Shown: positions 1-8,414, counted from the stretch's first letter. The stretch is 24,438 nt of DNA from UBA1447 sp002329225 (GCA_050946835.1 JBMNVN010000012.1:1-24438), one strand, 5' to 3'. The notes: a model not told the origin generated them from the letters alone. Numbers and translations are program-made.

Positions 1-942
1 TTCCGGGAAAGTAGCAGGAATCTGGGGGTCCCAACCGATGAAGTTGAAGCCGTCTTTTACCGGGTCGGCGGGTGCAGTTACGGGATCACCGACATTGCCC
101 GTTATCGGGTCAATCTCGTTGCCGCCGTCGGTATCAAAGGTGATTGTGCTCTGAGGTACGGGAACAGCTTCCCACTGTGCAACAACGGTAAGGTCATCCT
201 CCGGGAAGGTAGCGGGAATCTGGGGGTCCCAACCGATGAAGTTGAAGCCGTCTTTTACCGGGTCAGCGGGTGCAGTTACGGAATCACCGACATTGCCCGT
301 TATCGGGTCAATCTCGTTGCCGCCGGCGGTATCAAAGGTGATTGTGCTCTGAGGTACGGGAACAGCTTCCCACTGTGCAACTACGGTAAGATCATCTTCC
401 GGGAAAGTAGCAGGAATCTGGGGGTCCCAACCGATGAAGTTGAAGCCGTCTTTTACCGGGTCGGCGGGTGCAGTTACGGGATCACCGACATTGCCCGTTA
501 TCGGGTCAATCTCGTTGCCGCCGGCGGTATCAAAGGTGATTGTGCTCTGAGGTACGGGAACAGCTTCCCACTGTGCAACTACGGTAAGATCATCTTCCGG
601 GAAAGTAGCAGGAATCTGGGGGTCCCAACCGATGAAGTTGAAGCCGTCTTTTACCGGGTCGGCGGGTGCAGTTACGGGATCACCGACATTGCCCGTTATC
701 GGGTCAATCTCGTTGCCGCCGGCGGTATCAAAGGTAATTGTGCTCTGAGGTACGGGAACAGCTTCCCACTGTGCAACTACGGTAAGATCATCTTCCGGGA
801 AAGTAGCAGGAATCTGGGGGTCCCAACCTATGAAGTTGAAGCCGTCTTTTACCGGGTCGGCGGGCGCGGTTACAGGAGTACCGACATAGCCCGTAATCGG
901 GTCAATTTCATTGCCGCCGGCGGTATCAAAGGTGATTGTGCT
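1..942 (-). repeat. Tandem 198-bp coding repeat, block A (at least 5 units)
   Basis: Units start at 942, 744, 546, 348 and 150 (minus strand), each 198 bp or 66 codons, with the fifth cut by the window edge. The landmark ccgggaa recurs at 795, 597, 399, 201 and 3. Units 2 and 3 appear to differ by a single base. Each encodes one InlB-type repeat beginning S-T-I-T-F-D-T-A/D-G-G. The exact 3-fold length keeps the frame whatever the copy number. Confidence 0.93.
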
Positions 943-2820
943 TGTGGGGATAGCTTCCCATTGTGCAACACATTCAGTGTTTTCAGCAGGCATCGTAGCA
1001 GGAACTTCGGGTTGCCAGCCTATGAAGGTAAAGCCTTCCTTAGTCGGTTCTGCGGGGGCAGTTATTGCCGTACCGTAATCCTGAGTAATAGAATCTACAT
1101 CACTGCCGCCGTTGGAGTCAAAGCTGACAGTGTACTGATTAATTTGCCATGTTGCCTTATAGACGGAGTCCGCAGCAGGCATGGTGGGAGGAACAGCAGG
1201 TTCCCAACCGAGGAAAGTATAGCCTTCCTTTGTTACTACGGGAGCAGTTATTGCGGTGCCGAACTCTGTGGGAGTCGGGCCGATCCCGCCTTCGCCGCCG
1301 TCTGCGTCAAAGGTAAGATTGTAGCTGTTTACCTGCCATGTTGCCTTATAGACGGAGTCCGCAGCAGGCATGGTGGGAGGAACAGCAGGTTCCCAACCGA
1401 GGAAAGTATGGCCTTCCTTTGTTACTACGGGAGCAGTTATTGCGGTGCCGAACTCGGTAGGTGTCGGGCCGGTGCCGCCTTCGCCGCCGTCTGCGTCAAA
1501 GGTAAGATTGTAGCTGTTTACCTGCCATGTTGCCTTATAGACGGAGTCCGCAGCAGGCATGGTGGGAGGAACAGCAGGTTCCCAAGCAACAAAAGTATGG
1601 CCTTCCTTTGTTACTACGGGAGCGGTTATTGCGGTGCCGAACTCTGTGGGAGTCGGACCGGTGCCGCCTTCGCCGCCGTCTGCATCAAAGGTAAGGTTGT
1701 AGCTGTTTACCTGCCATGTTGCCTTATAGACGGAATCCGCAGCAGGCATGGTGGGAGGAACAGCGGGTTCCCAAGCAACAAAAGTATGGCCTTCCTTTGT
1801 TACTACGGGAGCGGTTATTGCGGCGCCGAACTCTGTGGGAGTCGGACCGGTGCCGCCTTCGCCGCCGTTGGCATCAAAGGTAAGATTGTAGCTGTTGAGG
1901 TTCCACTGCGCAATGACAGTCAAATCATCCGCCGGGAAAGTATCGGGAATCTGGGGGTCCCAACCGAGGAAGGTGAAGCCTTCTTTTACTGGGTCGGCGG
2001 GTGCTGTTACGGGATCACCGACATTACCCGTAATCGGGTTAATTTCGTTGCCGCCGGCGGTATCAAAGGTGATTGTGCTTTGTGCCATCGGTTCGGTAGC
2101 AAGCAGGTAATCGGAATTTTGTGAAAAATCATAATCAAAGTAGTAGTTATTTGATCCGGAACTTGATAACTGGCCTTCCAAGACTTTAGGAATATAACCC
2201 TGAGCACTGGGTCGAGACGGGTCACGGAACCAGGTTTCATGTGTCCAGATGCGGGCATTGGTACCATACACAATGTTCTTAGTTGCTTGAAGGCCGAACT
2301 GGAAGAGCCAGGTTCCGTCAAGCACGTTGGGGTAACCGCCATTGGCGGAATTGGTATTGGCCTGGAAGTTAACCTTAACGGCGGTGTAATTTGCCATCTG
2401 ATCTGCAGGAACTATGCCGGTAGGCCATGCTCTTGTGGGAATCTGTGAAGAGGCATAACTTACACATGTTTGATTGTAATAATAGTTCGCAGAATTCACA
2501 AGGAAAGAATTCCTATCGGAAGGGGTGCCGACGAACGCAAAGGCTGTGCTGTCAAACATCAACGGGTAGCATGACGGACCAACCAAGTAGTTTGACCTGG
2601 GAAGAACGCGAACTGTCAGAATCTCGCCTTGATCGATAGTTTCGCCCTGAGCAAGGGGGGTGAATACTCCGTCAGCATACCAACCCACTTGCAACTCAAC
2701 TGTAGCATAAATAGCCTCAGGCGAGCCGGGATCAGGTTCTGCAAGAGCAGTCAAAGGCACGAAGTTAAGAAGCAGAGCCAAGGAAAGGAGAATGCCGAGA
2801 ATTTTTTTTGTTTTTTTCAT
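1..2820 (-). CDS. Exported InlB-repeat (Listeria-Bacteroides repeat) protein, C-terminal part outside the window
   Basis: The frame opens at ATG 2818-2820 behind AAGGAGGC and stays open to base 1, so the 3' end is missing. The first 940 codons are visible. Residues 1-27 are a signal peptide ending in ALA. Residues of about 35-245 form a beta-type domain whose pattern (GEILTVRV, NY, then P-L-M-F-D) matches the cohesin-like domain of the protein encoded just upstream in the operon. From residue 248 the rest is InlB B-type repeats of 62-66 residues. They carry the usual T-F-D-x-x-G-G start, K-E-G-F/H middle, G-W and A-x-W end. Eleven units are seen, the last one cut. Such repeats occur in surface adhesins and extended stalks. 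It is the third gene of the minus-strand operon. A dockerin or anchoring signal may follow outside the window, but this cannot be seen. Binding partner unknown. Confidence 0.9.
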   Translation of the reverse strand, partial: MKKTKKILGILLSLALLLNFVPLTALAEPDPGSPEAIYATVELQVGWYADGVFTPLAQGETIDQGEILTVRVLPRSNYLVGPSCYPLMFDSTAFAFVGTPSDRNSFLVNSANYYYNQTCVSYASSQIPTRAWPTGIVPADQMANYTAVKVNFQANTNSANGGYPNVLDGTWLFQFGLQATKNIVYGTNARIWTHETWFRDPSRPSAQGYIPKVLEGQLSSSGSNNYYFDYDFSQNSDYLLATEPMAQSTITFDTAGGNEINPITGNVGDPVTAPADPVKEGFTFLGWDPQIPDTFPADDLTVIAQWNLNSYNLTFDANGGEGGTGPTPTEFGAAITAPVVTKEGHTFVAWEPAVPPTMPAADSVYKATWQVNSYNLTFDADGGEGGTGPTPTEFGTAITAPVVTKEGHTFVAWEPAVPPTMPAADSVYKATWQVNSYNLTFDADGGEGGTGPTPTEFGTAITAPVVTKEGHTFLGWEPAVPPTMPAADSVYKATWQVNSYNLTFDADGGEGGIGPTPTEFGTAITAPVVTKEGYTFLGWEPAVPPTMPAADSVYKATWQINQYTVSFDSNGGSDVDSITQDYGTAITAPAEPTKEGFTFIGWQPEVPATMPAENTECVAQWEAIPTSTITFDTAGGNEIDPITGYVGTPVTAPADPVKDGFNFIGWDPQIPATFPEDDLTVVAQWEAVPVPQSTITFDTAGGNEIDPITGNVGDPVTAPADPVKDGFNFIGWDPQIPATFPEDDLTVVAQWEAVPVPQSTITFDTAGGNEIDPITGNVGDPVTAPADPVKDGFNFIGWDPQIPATFPEDDLTVVAQWEAVPVPQSTITFDTAGGNEIDPITGNVGDSVTAPADPVKDGFNFIGWDPQIPATFPEDDLTVVAQWEAVPVPQSTITFDTDGGNEIDPITGNVGDPVTAPADPVKDGFNFIGWDPQIPATFPE
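943..1137 (-). repeat. Single divergent 195-bp InlB-type repeat between blocks A and B
   Basis: Encodes one 65-residue unit beginning QYTVSFDSNGG and ending V-A-Q-W-E-A-I-P-T. It shares the family pattern but not the DNA-level identity of its neighbours, so it separates two independently expanded blocks. Confidence 0.8.
1138..1893 (-). repeat. Tandem 189-bp coding repeat, block B (4 units)
   Basis: Units start at 1893, 1704, 1515 and 1326 (minus strand), each 189 bp or 63 codons, beginning SYNLTFDANGG or SYNLTFDADGG. The landmark gttgccttat recurs at 1151, 1340, 1529 and 1718. The two units nearest the N-terminus read VAWEP, and the other two LGWEP. A further single 62-codon unit of block-A character lies at 1894-2079, on the N-terminal side of this block. 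Confidence 0.93.
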
Positions 2821-2855
2821 TAAATAAGCCTCCTTATTATTTATATATCTGTAAA

Positions 2856-2868
2856 CGTACACTGTACG
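2856..2868. promoter_or_regulatory. 13-bp perfect palindrome between two exported-protein genes
   Basis: cgtaca-c-tgtacg lies in the 81-bp gap between the cohesin-like/dockerin gene and the InlB-repeat gene, 36 bp upstream of the latter's start. It is too tightly closed for a terminator (one-base loop) and has no T tract. It could be a protein-binding site or chance. Confidence 0.3.
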
Positions 2869-2901
2869 ATAAAGCACAGGGTTGTACCTTTACGGCACAA
2901 G

Positions 2902-3984
2902 TCAGGCCGTCAAACCGGTGACCTGATTTATATCGACAAGGTAGTTCTCATAGTCAACAATAATCGCAGAGTCCATAGAATCAACTACTCCGTCACCGTT
3001 GACGTCACCGGCACGTAAGAGAGCGGCATCCTGAACGGGATCCCAGTCTAAAAGAAAGTTTTCGTAGTCTGCCATATTTGCAGAATCCATAGAGTCAATC
3101 AAGCTGTCGCCGGTAACATCGCCGAAAATAACAACACGATAAACTTCCAGAACTTCGTTGTTATACTTTACATAGACAACGGATCCGGTGCCGCAAACAA
3201 CGCCGCCGGATTTGACAACTTCAAGCACGGCGCCGCCTACGGGCTGAACATGGTCGTCAAGATCTAACAAGCCGATATCAAGGCCGTAAATAAAGAAATT
3301 TGTACGGTCAATGACGGTTGTGGAGCCCGGATAAGGAGCTATTCCCGGAGGAACCCCCAACGTATTAAAGCTTGCGGGATAGAAATGAAATGCCAAGCTT
3401 TCCGGGTTCATCACATACACGGTATTGCCGTCTGCCGGATTATTCATAGCCTGATAATAAAACAGGTTGGATTCGGAAGGTATAAGCACGGTACCGGTAC
3501 CGGCCGCTGTGGGGGCGACTTTAAGCCGAAAGCTTATACAGACACCGCCGTCCGGCTGGTTTAAGCAGCCGAGCATACCGCCGTTGACAGTTCCGGTCCA
3601 TTGTACCAGAACAACGCCGTAATCTTCCGATGAATATCCGGCGGGGAAAAACGCCGGATTCTGGCTAAGATTAGCCGAAAGGTTGCCCGTAACGGACAAC
3701 AGCTGCCCGCTTTTTTGCAGGTCAAGAGCGGGCTCATCAATTTCAAAAATATCTTTTGAAAACAACACGGGGAAGCGCAGCGAAGTGGCATAATAATTGT
3801 TCCTGATATTCAGGCTGACAGTCACATAATCGCCCTGATAGCCCTCCGTAGGATCAACACCGAGGGCCACCTGCATGAACTCATCACCGTTGGGTACGCC
3901 TGCCGCCATAGTGCCGAAGCTCATAAAGCTGAGGGCAAGGGCAACAGCCAAAATAACGGAAAATGTTTTTAGAGTTTTGCTCAT
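2902..3984 (-). CDS. Exported cohesin-like and type I dockerin protein
   Basis: 360 residues from ATG 3982-3984, preceded by GGGGAGGC ten bases upstream. Residues 1-28 are a signal peptide. Residues of about 36-200 are a beta-rich domain resembling cohesins (V-A-L-G-V-D, then GDYVTVSLNI, hydrophobic F-x-V-L-F). Residues of about 220-285 form a module (FIYGLDIGLLD, then CGTGSVVYV, then YRVVIFGDV) also seen before the dockerin of the upstream gene product. Residues 288-352 are a dockerin with two calcium loops: D289-V-T-G-D-S-L-I-D-S-M-D300 and D327-V-N-G-D-G-V-V-D-S-M-D338, each followed by D-Y-E-N-F/Y. Dockerins bind cohesins and hold exported proteins in complexes. A protein carrying both kinds of domain could be an adaptor. 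The cohesin-like assignment is by pattern only and less sure than the dockerin. Confidence 0.88.
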   Translation of the reverse strand: MSKTLKTFSVILAVALALSFMSFGTMAAGVPNGDEFMQVALGVDPTEGYQGDYVTVSLNIRNNYYATSLRFPVLFSKDIFEIDEPALDLQKSGQLLSVTGNLSANLSQNPAFFPAGYSSEDYGVVLVQWTGTVNGGMLGCLNQPDGGVCISFRLKVAPTAAGTGTVLIPSESNLFYYQAMNNPADGNTVYVMNPESLAFHFYPASFNTLGVPPGIAPYPGSTTVIDRTNFFIYGLDIGLLDLDDHVQPVGGAVLEVVKSGGVVCGTGSVVYVKYNNEVLEVYRVVIFGDVTGDSLIDSMDSANMADYENFLLDWDPVQDAALLRAGDVNGDGVVDSMDSAIIVDYENYLVDINQVTGLTA

Positions 3985-4022
3985 TTAAGACAATGCCTCC
4001 CCTATTGATTTTTTGCTTATCG

Positions 4023-4050
4023 GCGGGGCGGAAGATAACTTCCGCCCCGC
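4023..4050 (-). other. Strong GC-rich intercistronic hairpin without T tract
   Basis: A perfect 12-bp stem, gcggggcggaag with its complement and a 4-base loop (ataa), fills the gap between the two dockerin genes. Neither strand has a T run after it, so it is not a standard intrinsic terminator. An RNA-stability or processing element that sets unequal expression of the two genes is a reasonable inference. Confidence 0.65.
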
Positions 4051-4064
4051 GGGAGAAAATTAAA

Positions 4065-7000
4065 TTAGAAACCTCTGCTGGTGAATTGGTCGATTTCGCT
4101 CATGAAGTTTTCTTCGTCAACAATCAGGGCGCCGTCCATAGAGTCGATGTTATAGTCGGCATTGGCATCGGCAGCATACCTGAAGCATTCCTCGGAAGGA
4201 TCATCCCAGCTGATGAAGAAATTTTCATAGTCAGATGTAAGGGCAGAATCCAAGGAATCGATGTTGCCGTCACCGTTGATGTCACCGAATACGATGTTGA
4301 CAAAATCGCGCACAACAGAGGGATCGGAGTTGCGAACAGACCTGAAGTAGGAACCGGTACCGGAGCCTCCGGAACCGTTGTGGAAAGTTACGGTATAACC
4401 GGGGCCGGCAACTGCTGAAACATCAACCAAGCCGGAAGTAAGGCCGTAAACCCAACCATCAACCAAGTCGATAAGAGTAGCAAATCCGGGAGCCGCCAAT
4501 ATCGGGTCGCCTGCCGCCTCAAGGGCGTCAATGGCTGCACGCAGAGCGGCAGCTGCCGCATCAATGATGGCTTGGTTTGCAAGGGTTGCCGACATGTTGC
4601 GAACAACATCGGTGGCAGCGGTAAGCGCTACCTGAAGGGCTGCCCAGGTATCGGGAGTCCACTCGTCTTCAACTTTTGTCTGCGCTTCCGCAATGTAGGC
4701 ATCCAACTGAGTATAGTCAGCGATGCGAAGAAGCTTTTTGTAAGCGGTAACCAGATTGAAGCGTGCTTTGTCCACCTTGGACTGGCGCAATACGTACCAA
4801 CCGTTGGCATCCTTGGGTGCGGGATCTTCAGCATTTACGGCTACCGCAAACGCTTTGGCACGGGCAAAGTCTGCCCAGGATGCGGGGGTATAGAGACTTT
4901 CATCCGGGTTGCCTACAAATGCGATTGCCTCTGCCAGACGGGCCTTGGTAGCCTGAACGCTGACAAGCCTGCTGCCGTAGAGGTTCAAGCGATGGAGAGC
5001 ATAAGCAACATCCGCAGGGAGAACAACGGGCGGTTCTTCTTGCTGCTGGGAATCCCAGATACCTACGGCTCTGCCTTCTTCATCCTCAAACTTGGCGTAG
5101 TTGTAGTAAACAAAATCGGCTTCGCCGAAGTATTTGAAGGCGGGGTCATCCCACTCTTTACCCGTATTATCGGGACGGAAAGCATCGATAGCAACACGCA
5201 GACCGTCAACGCTGGAGGGTTTTGCAGTAGCTTCAAGGTCTTCAATAGCATGAACCAGAGCGTCCTTGGTCGGCAAGAAAGCGGGTGCCACCTGAGTCAT
5301 AAAGGTGGATGCCTGCCTGGGCCTGTAAACAAGGGACATGGCCGCAGTCATGGCTTGAATGTAATCATTCCACTCAATATCACCATAATAGTTGGATTGC
5401 TCACGGCGTTTGTTAAGTTCACTGTTAAATAGACCGGGCAAATCATAGTCGTTATAGAATACAACATAGCTCTTGTTCAGCAATGCGAAAGTCGCAGTGC
5501 TGCCGCCAAGACTTTGAGTTCTGGTGGCATTAAAGGTGAATGTGGAGGAATAGGCACCGTCAGCGGGGCGCTCGGCACCGTCAGCTACGGAATAAAGGCC
5601 GAAGTACCAGGAACCGCCGTCCTTAGTGGTGGTTATGTTGGTAAAAGGAGCGGGAGTTACACCTGCAAGAGCGGCGTTCACGGTAGCCGCCGTACGGGAA
5701 ACCGTGGCATCCGGAGCGATAGTGGCGGATTCACGTTTAACGCCTGCCTGTAAGCCTTCCAAAGACTTCATAGAAGCGTTTTGGTTGACATAAAGGCTTC
5801 TGTAAACCATGGAGTGTTTATTGTTATTGCCCGAGGCGATAGTTTGATACTGGGCACCGTCATCCACAGCAGCGGAGATATAGGCAAAGGCACGGGTGGT
5901 CAAGGGGAATTCGGTAAGTTTGGTGCCGAGTTCGGTATAAACATCATAGGTCATCTCCACCATGAGGAGAGAGTTTGCAGTAAAGGTACCGCTTACGTTA
6001 CAGTTGACGGAGTCACCGCCGTTAATAACGGTGCCTGCCAGGTTGGACAGATTGATAGCGGGAAGACTGGAGGTTAAAGAGACAATCTGGATTTTATAGA
6101 GACTGTCCTGAGCGAAGTTCCCGTCTTTGTCAGTAAAGGCGGTATTAAGACCCATTGACTCGTTACTGATTGTAAAGGTCGTAGCTGAACCTATCTGCCT
6201 GGGGAGTTTAATTTCAGGCGCTTCAAACTGTTGAGGAATACTCAAATCCATCATTTCGGCAAGAACGGGCAGAAGGGCCGGCAGAATTTGGTCTTTGCGG
6301 TTATTGAGAGCAAGCAACAGCCGCTCCACAACGCCTTTAAGTTCCGCATTGCTCAGCGCCTGTTCGAGAGATGTGTAGGTCAGCTGCATTGCATTGGGGA
6401 ATATAATATTTATTAAGCGTGCAACAACATCAACAAGAATCTTCTTAAAGGTTTTGCTGTTGAGTTCGGAGTCGGCCCTGCGCTCAAACAGAGCCAGAAC
6501 ATTGTCGATGTTCAGTTCAAGGATATCCCTAAGGAGGCGGTTGATAATAAGTTCCCGGGTACTCCCGTTAACTGAGGCAGGCAACCAGTTAGTTTGGATG
6601 ATGGAGAAGATGATTGTATCCAGAGCCGCAAACGCATCGGTAGTGCTTAAGGTAAGGTTAAGAAGGCCGCCGTAGTTTATACGGATATAGTCAACGGCCG
6701 CCAAGAGGGTGGCGTCAAGACCCTGACCGTAAGCCAAAAGACCTTCGCCCGGCAACACACCCGCATTCGGGTTAAGGTCGGCTGCTTTGTTAAGAGCATA
6801 AACGATAAGGTCGGCAAGCATGAACAGAACGCCGTCAAGAGTCATGGGCTGTGCGGAGTAATCAAACTGAGGAACGAGGTTTGCCATAACTTCTCTGACC
6901 GCATACCAGGCGACTTTTGTAAGAGTGTCCGCAGAGGCGGGGATGTTCATGTTGTCAACACCGGTGTTGAGACCGGAGCGCACCACATAAGCAAAGAGCT

Positions 7001-8135
7001 GCTGGTTGCTCATGGCATTGAGTTCGGCTGCAGTGGCTTTAGCCACATAGGGCGCAAAGAACGAACTGTCTGTAAGAGCAAGAACATATTTGGCGGCAGC
7101 GGCAACATTGCCCAACAGGTTGGAGTTGTCGCCCGCAACCCAAGCGGTGTAGTTGACCGTCATGACGCTCACAAGCTCAGCCAGAATATTATTGAGGTTG
7201 GCGATAAAGGTGGTTCCGGCAGGTAAAACAATCTCGGGTACAACATAATTAATATTAAGCACCTGGGCATATTCGTTTAGGTTGGACTCATCACCGGGGT
7301 CGTCCGGATTGTTGGGGTCATAGACAACACCGCAGAGTTCTCTGATAATCTTTTTAACGTCCGTGTTCAAAAGATCTACAAGAACACCGTTGTAAGCATC
7401 AACGAGCAGGTTGTCGATAAAATCGTATGCCATCGCAGTGCTGTTGGCAAAATCAATCTTGCCGGCAAGTCCGGGAAGATTTTCGGCAATAAGACCGTCA
7501 ATGAGCGCCTGAACCAATTCGTCCACGGTTTGGGTGACAGGTTCGGGAACCGGAGTATCCGGATAGGCAGCCTCAAAAAGCGCTTCTTTAATCATTTGGT
7601 TAACATTGATTTCGCTCAGGTCAACAAATGAGTTGGCGATACCCATGTTAAGGGAGCCGTCAACCACCTTGCTGAGGATAGCCCTGTTGTCGCTGAGGAA
7701 CTGGATGAGGGACCTGATAACATTCAAGTCGGCCGTAGCGGCAGGTGTACTCCTGCGGCGGGCGGAAGCTATTGCATCCTTCTTAAGGTCTTTGAGGTCG
7801 CCCAACAGACCTTTAAACATTGTAAACGCCGCCCCGTTGAGCAGGCCATAAATGCCGTCAAGGGCACTGTCTATAGAGCCGAGGTTAAGTTCACCCAGCA
7901 CGGACAGGTCAATTATCAGTGAGCCGTCCGCATTTTTTTCCGCCAGCATCTTGTCCACATAGTCGAGGACCATAGAACTGAGCTGGTTGAGGGTGAAAGA
8001 GGGTTTGTCAAAGTCGTCATACTGAGAGATAGCAGCGTCTTTGTATTCCGCCTTAGCGCTTGCCGCTACACTCAGAACAGAAGACATAATGACAATCGCC
8101 ATGAGAAAACTGAGAATTCTTTTAGCTTTTTTCAA
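4065..8135 (-). CDS. Large exported dockerin protein with helix-rich N-terminal half and FIVAR-like repeats
   Basis: The start is TTG 8133-8135, seven bases after GGAGGTG. An in-frame GTG at 8186 has no such site and would put 17 residues before the signal peptide. The product is 1356 residues. Residues 1-27 are a signal peptide ending ASA. Residues of about 30-635 are mostly amphipathic helices rich in Leu, Ala, Asn and Asp with no family I recognise. Residues of about 640-890 look beta-rich. Residues of about 1050-1210 hold two FIVAR-like helical repeats (YTPASWADFARA and WTPDTWAALQVAL motifs). Residues of about 1212-1280 are a pre-dockerin module (W-V-Y-G-L-T-S-G-L, then GSGTGSYF). Residues of about 1283-1350 are a dockerin with loops DINGDGNIDSLD and DANADYNIDSMD. 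FIVAR modules occur in large surface proteins of Gram-positives. It is first in the operon and probably a structural or adhesive component. I see no catalytic motif. Confidence 0.88.
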   Translation of the reverse strand: MKKAKRILSFLMAIVIMSSVLSVAASAKAEYKDAAISQYDDFDKPSFTLNQLSSMVLDYVDKMLAEKNADGSLIIDLSVLGELNLGSIDSALDGIYGLLNGAAFTMFKGLLGDLKDLKKDAIASARRRSTPAATADLNVIRSLIQFLSDNRAILSKVVDGSLNMGIANSFVDLSEINVNQMIKEALFEAAYPDTPVPEPVTQTVDELVQALIDGLIAENLPGLAGKIDFANSTAMAYDFIDNLLVDAYNGVLVDLLNTDVKKIIRELCGVVYDPNNPDDPGDESNLNEYAQVLNINYVVPEIVLPAGTTFIANLNNILAELVSVMTVNYTAWVAGDNSNLLGNVAAAAKYVLALTDSSFFAPYVAKATAAELNAMSNQQLFAYVVRSGLNTGVDNMNIPASADTLTKVAWYAVREVMANLVPQFDYSAQPMTLDGVLFMLADLIVYALNKAADLNPNAGVLPGEGLLAYGQGLDATLLAAVDYIRINYGGLLNLTLSTTDAFAALDTIIFSIIQTNWLPASVNGSTRELIINRLLRDILELNIDNVLALFERRADSELNSKTFKKILVDVVARLINIIFPNAMQLTYTSLEQALSNAELKGVVERLLLALNNRKDQILPALLPVLAEMMDLSIPQQFEAPEIKLPRQIGSATTFTISNESMGLNTAFTDKDGNFAQDSLYKIQIVSLTSSLPAINLSNLAGTVINGGDSVNCNVSGTFTANSLLMVEMTYDVYTELGTKLTEFPLTTRAFAYISAAVDDGAQYQTIASGNNNKHSMVYRSLYVNQNASMKSLEGLQAGVKRESATIAPDATVSRTAATVNAALAGVTPAPFTNITTTKDGGSWYFGLYSVADGAERPADGAYSSTFTFNATRTQSLGGSTATFALLNKSYVVFYNDYDLPGLFNSELNKRREQSNYYGDIEWNDYIQAMTAAMSLVYRPRQASTFMTQVAPAFLPTKDALVHAIEDLEATAKPSSVDGLRVAIDAFRPDNTGKEWDDPAFKYFGEADFVYYNYAKFEDEEGRAVGIWDSQQQEEPPVVLPADVAYALHRLNLYGSRLVSVQATKARLAEAIAFVGNPDESLYTPASWADFARAKAFAVAVNAEDPAPKDANGWYVLRQSKVDKARFNLVTAYKKLLRIADYTQLDAYIAEAQTKVEDEWTPDTWAALQVALTAATDVVRNMSATLANQAIIDAAAAALRAAIDALEAAGDPILAAPGFATLIDLVDGWVYGLTSGLVDVSAVAGPGYTVTFHNGSGGSGTGSYFRSVRNSDPSVVRDFVNIVFGDINGDGNIDSLDSALTSDYENFFISWDDPSEECFRYAADANADYNIDSMDGALIVDEENFMSEIDQFTSRGF

Positions 8136-8408
8136 ATCTATACACCTCCGTATAAAATAGATACAAAATAAATACTTTTGGCGCACACTGCGCCGTGGAT
8201 ACGTTGCCGGCTTTTTTTAATTTTTACCGGCGTGCGGCAGCAACAAACCGCCCGGCAAAATCAATCCCGCTTTTTCATCACTCCATTCATTTAGAGCATA
8301 AAGCCCAAGAATATTTAATGTGAATAAAATACATTTACCGGGGAATACCTCTATGCCCCTTAAGAGCATTTTGGGTACAATTAACCCCATAACTCCACAT
8401 TTAAGGTC
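8136..8408 (-). other. Long 5' leader of the dockerin operon
   Basis: About 270 nt separate the likely transcription start near 8408 from the TTG start. GGAGGTG at 8143-8149 is the ribosome binding site. A 6-bp hairpin with a 3-base loop (8180-8194) and a GCCGG/CCGGC pairing with an A-rich loop (about 8206-8232) lie near its 3' end. A 57-codon frame runs from ATG 8385-8387 to the stop at 8217, with GGAG only 2 bases before the ATG. I do not recognise a known riboswitch. Confidence 0.5.
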
Positions 8409-8414
8409 ATAATA

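Noticed and set aside
1..1893. Regular repeats considered as a CRISPR array
   Set aside because: The repeats are 189 and 198 bp, contiguous, in frame and protein-coding, with no spacers and no cas genes.
961..2124. 387-codon open frame on the plus strand across the repeats
   Set aside because: It lies antisense to the InlB-repeat gene. Its repetitiveness mirrors the 189-bp repeats, and it has no ribosome binding site or signal sequence. The minus frame carries a signal peptide and known repeat pattern.
4572..5432. 286-codon plus-strand frame opposite the large dockerin gene
   Set aside because: Antisense shadow: the minus frame is continuous with signal peptide, FIVAR-like repeats and dockerin, and the plus frame has no recognisable features.
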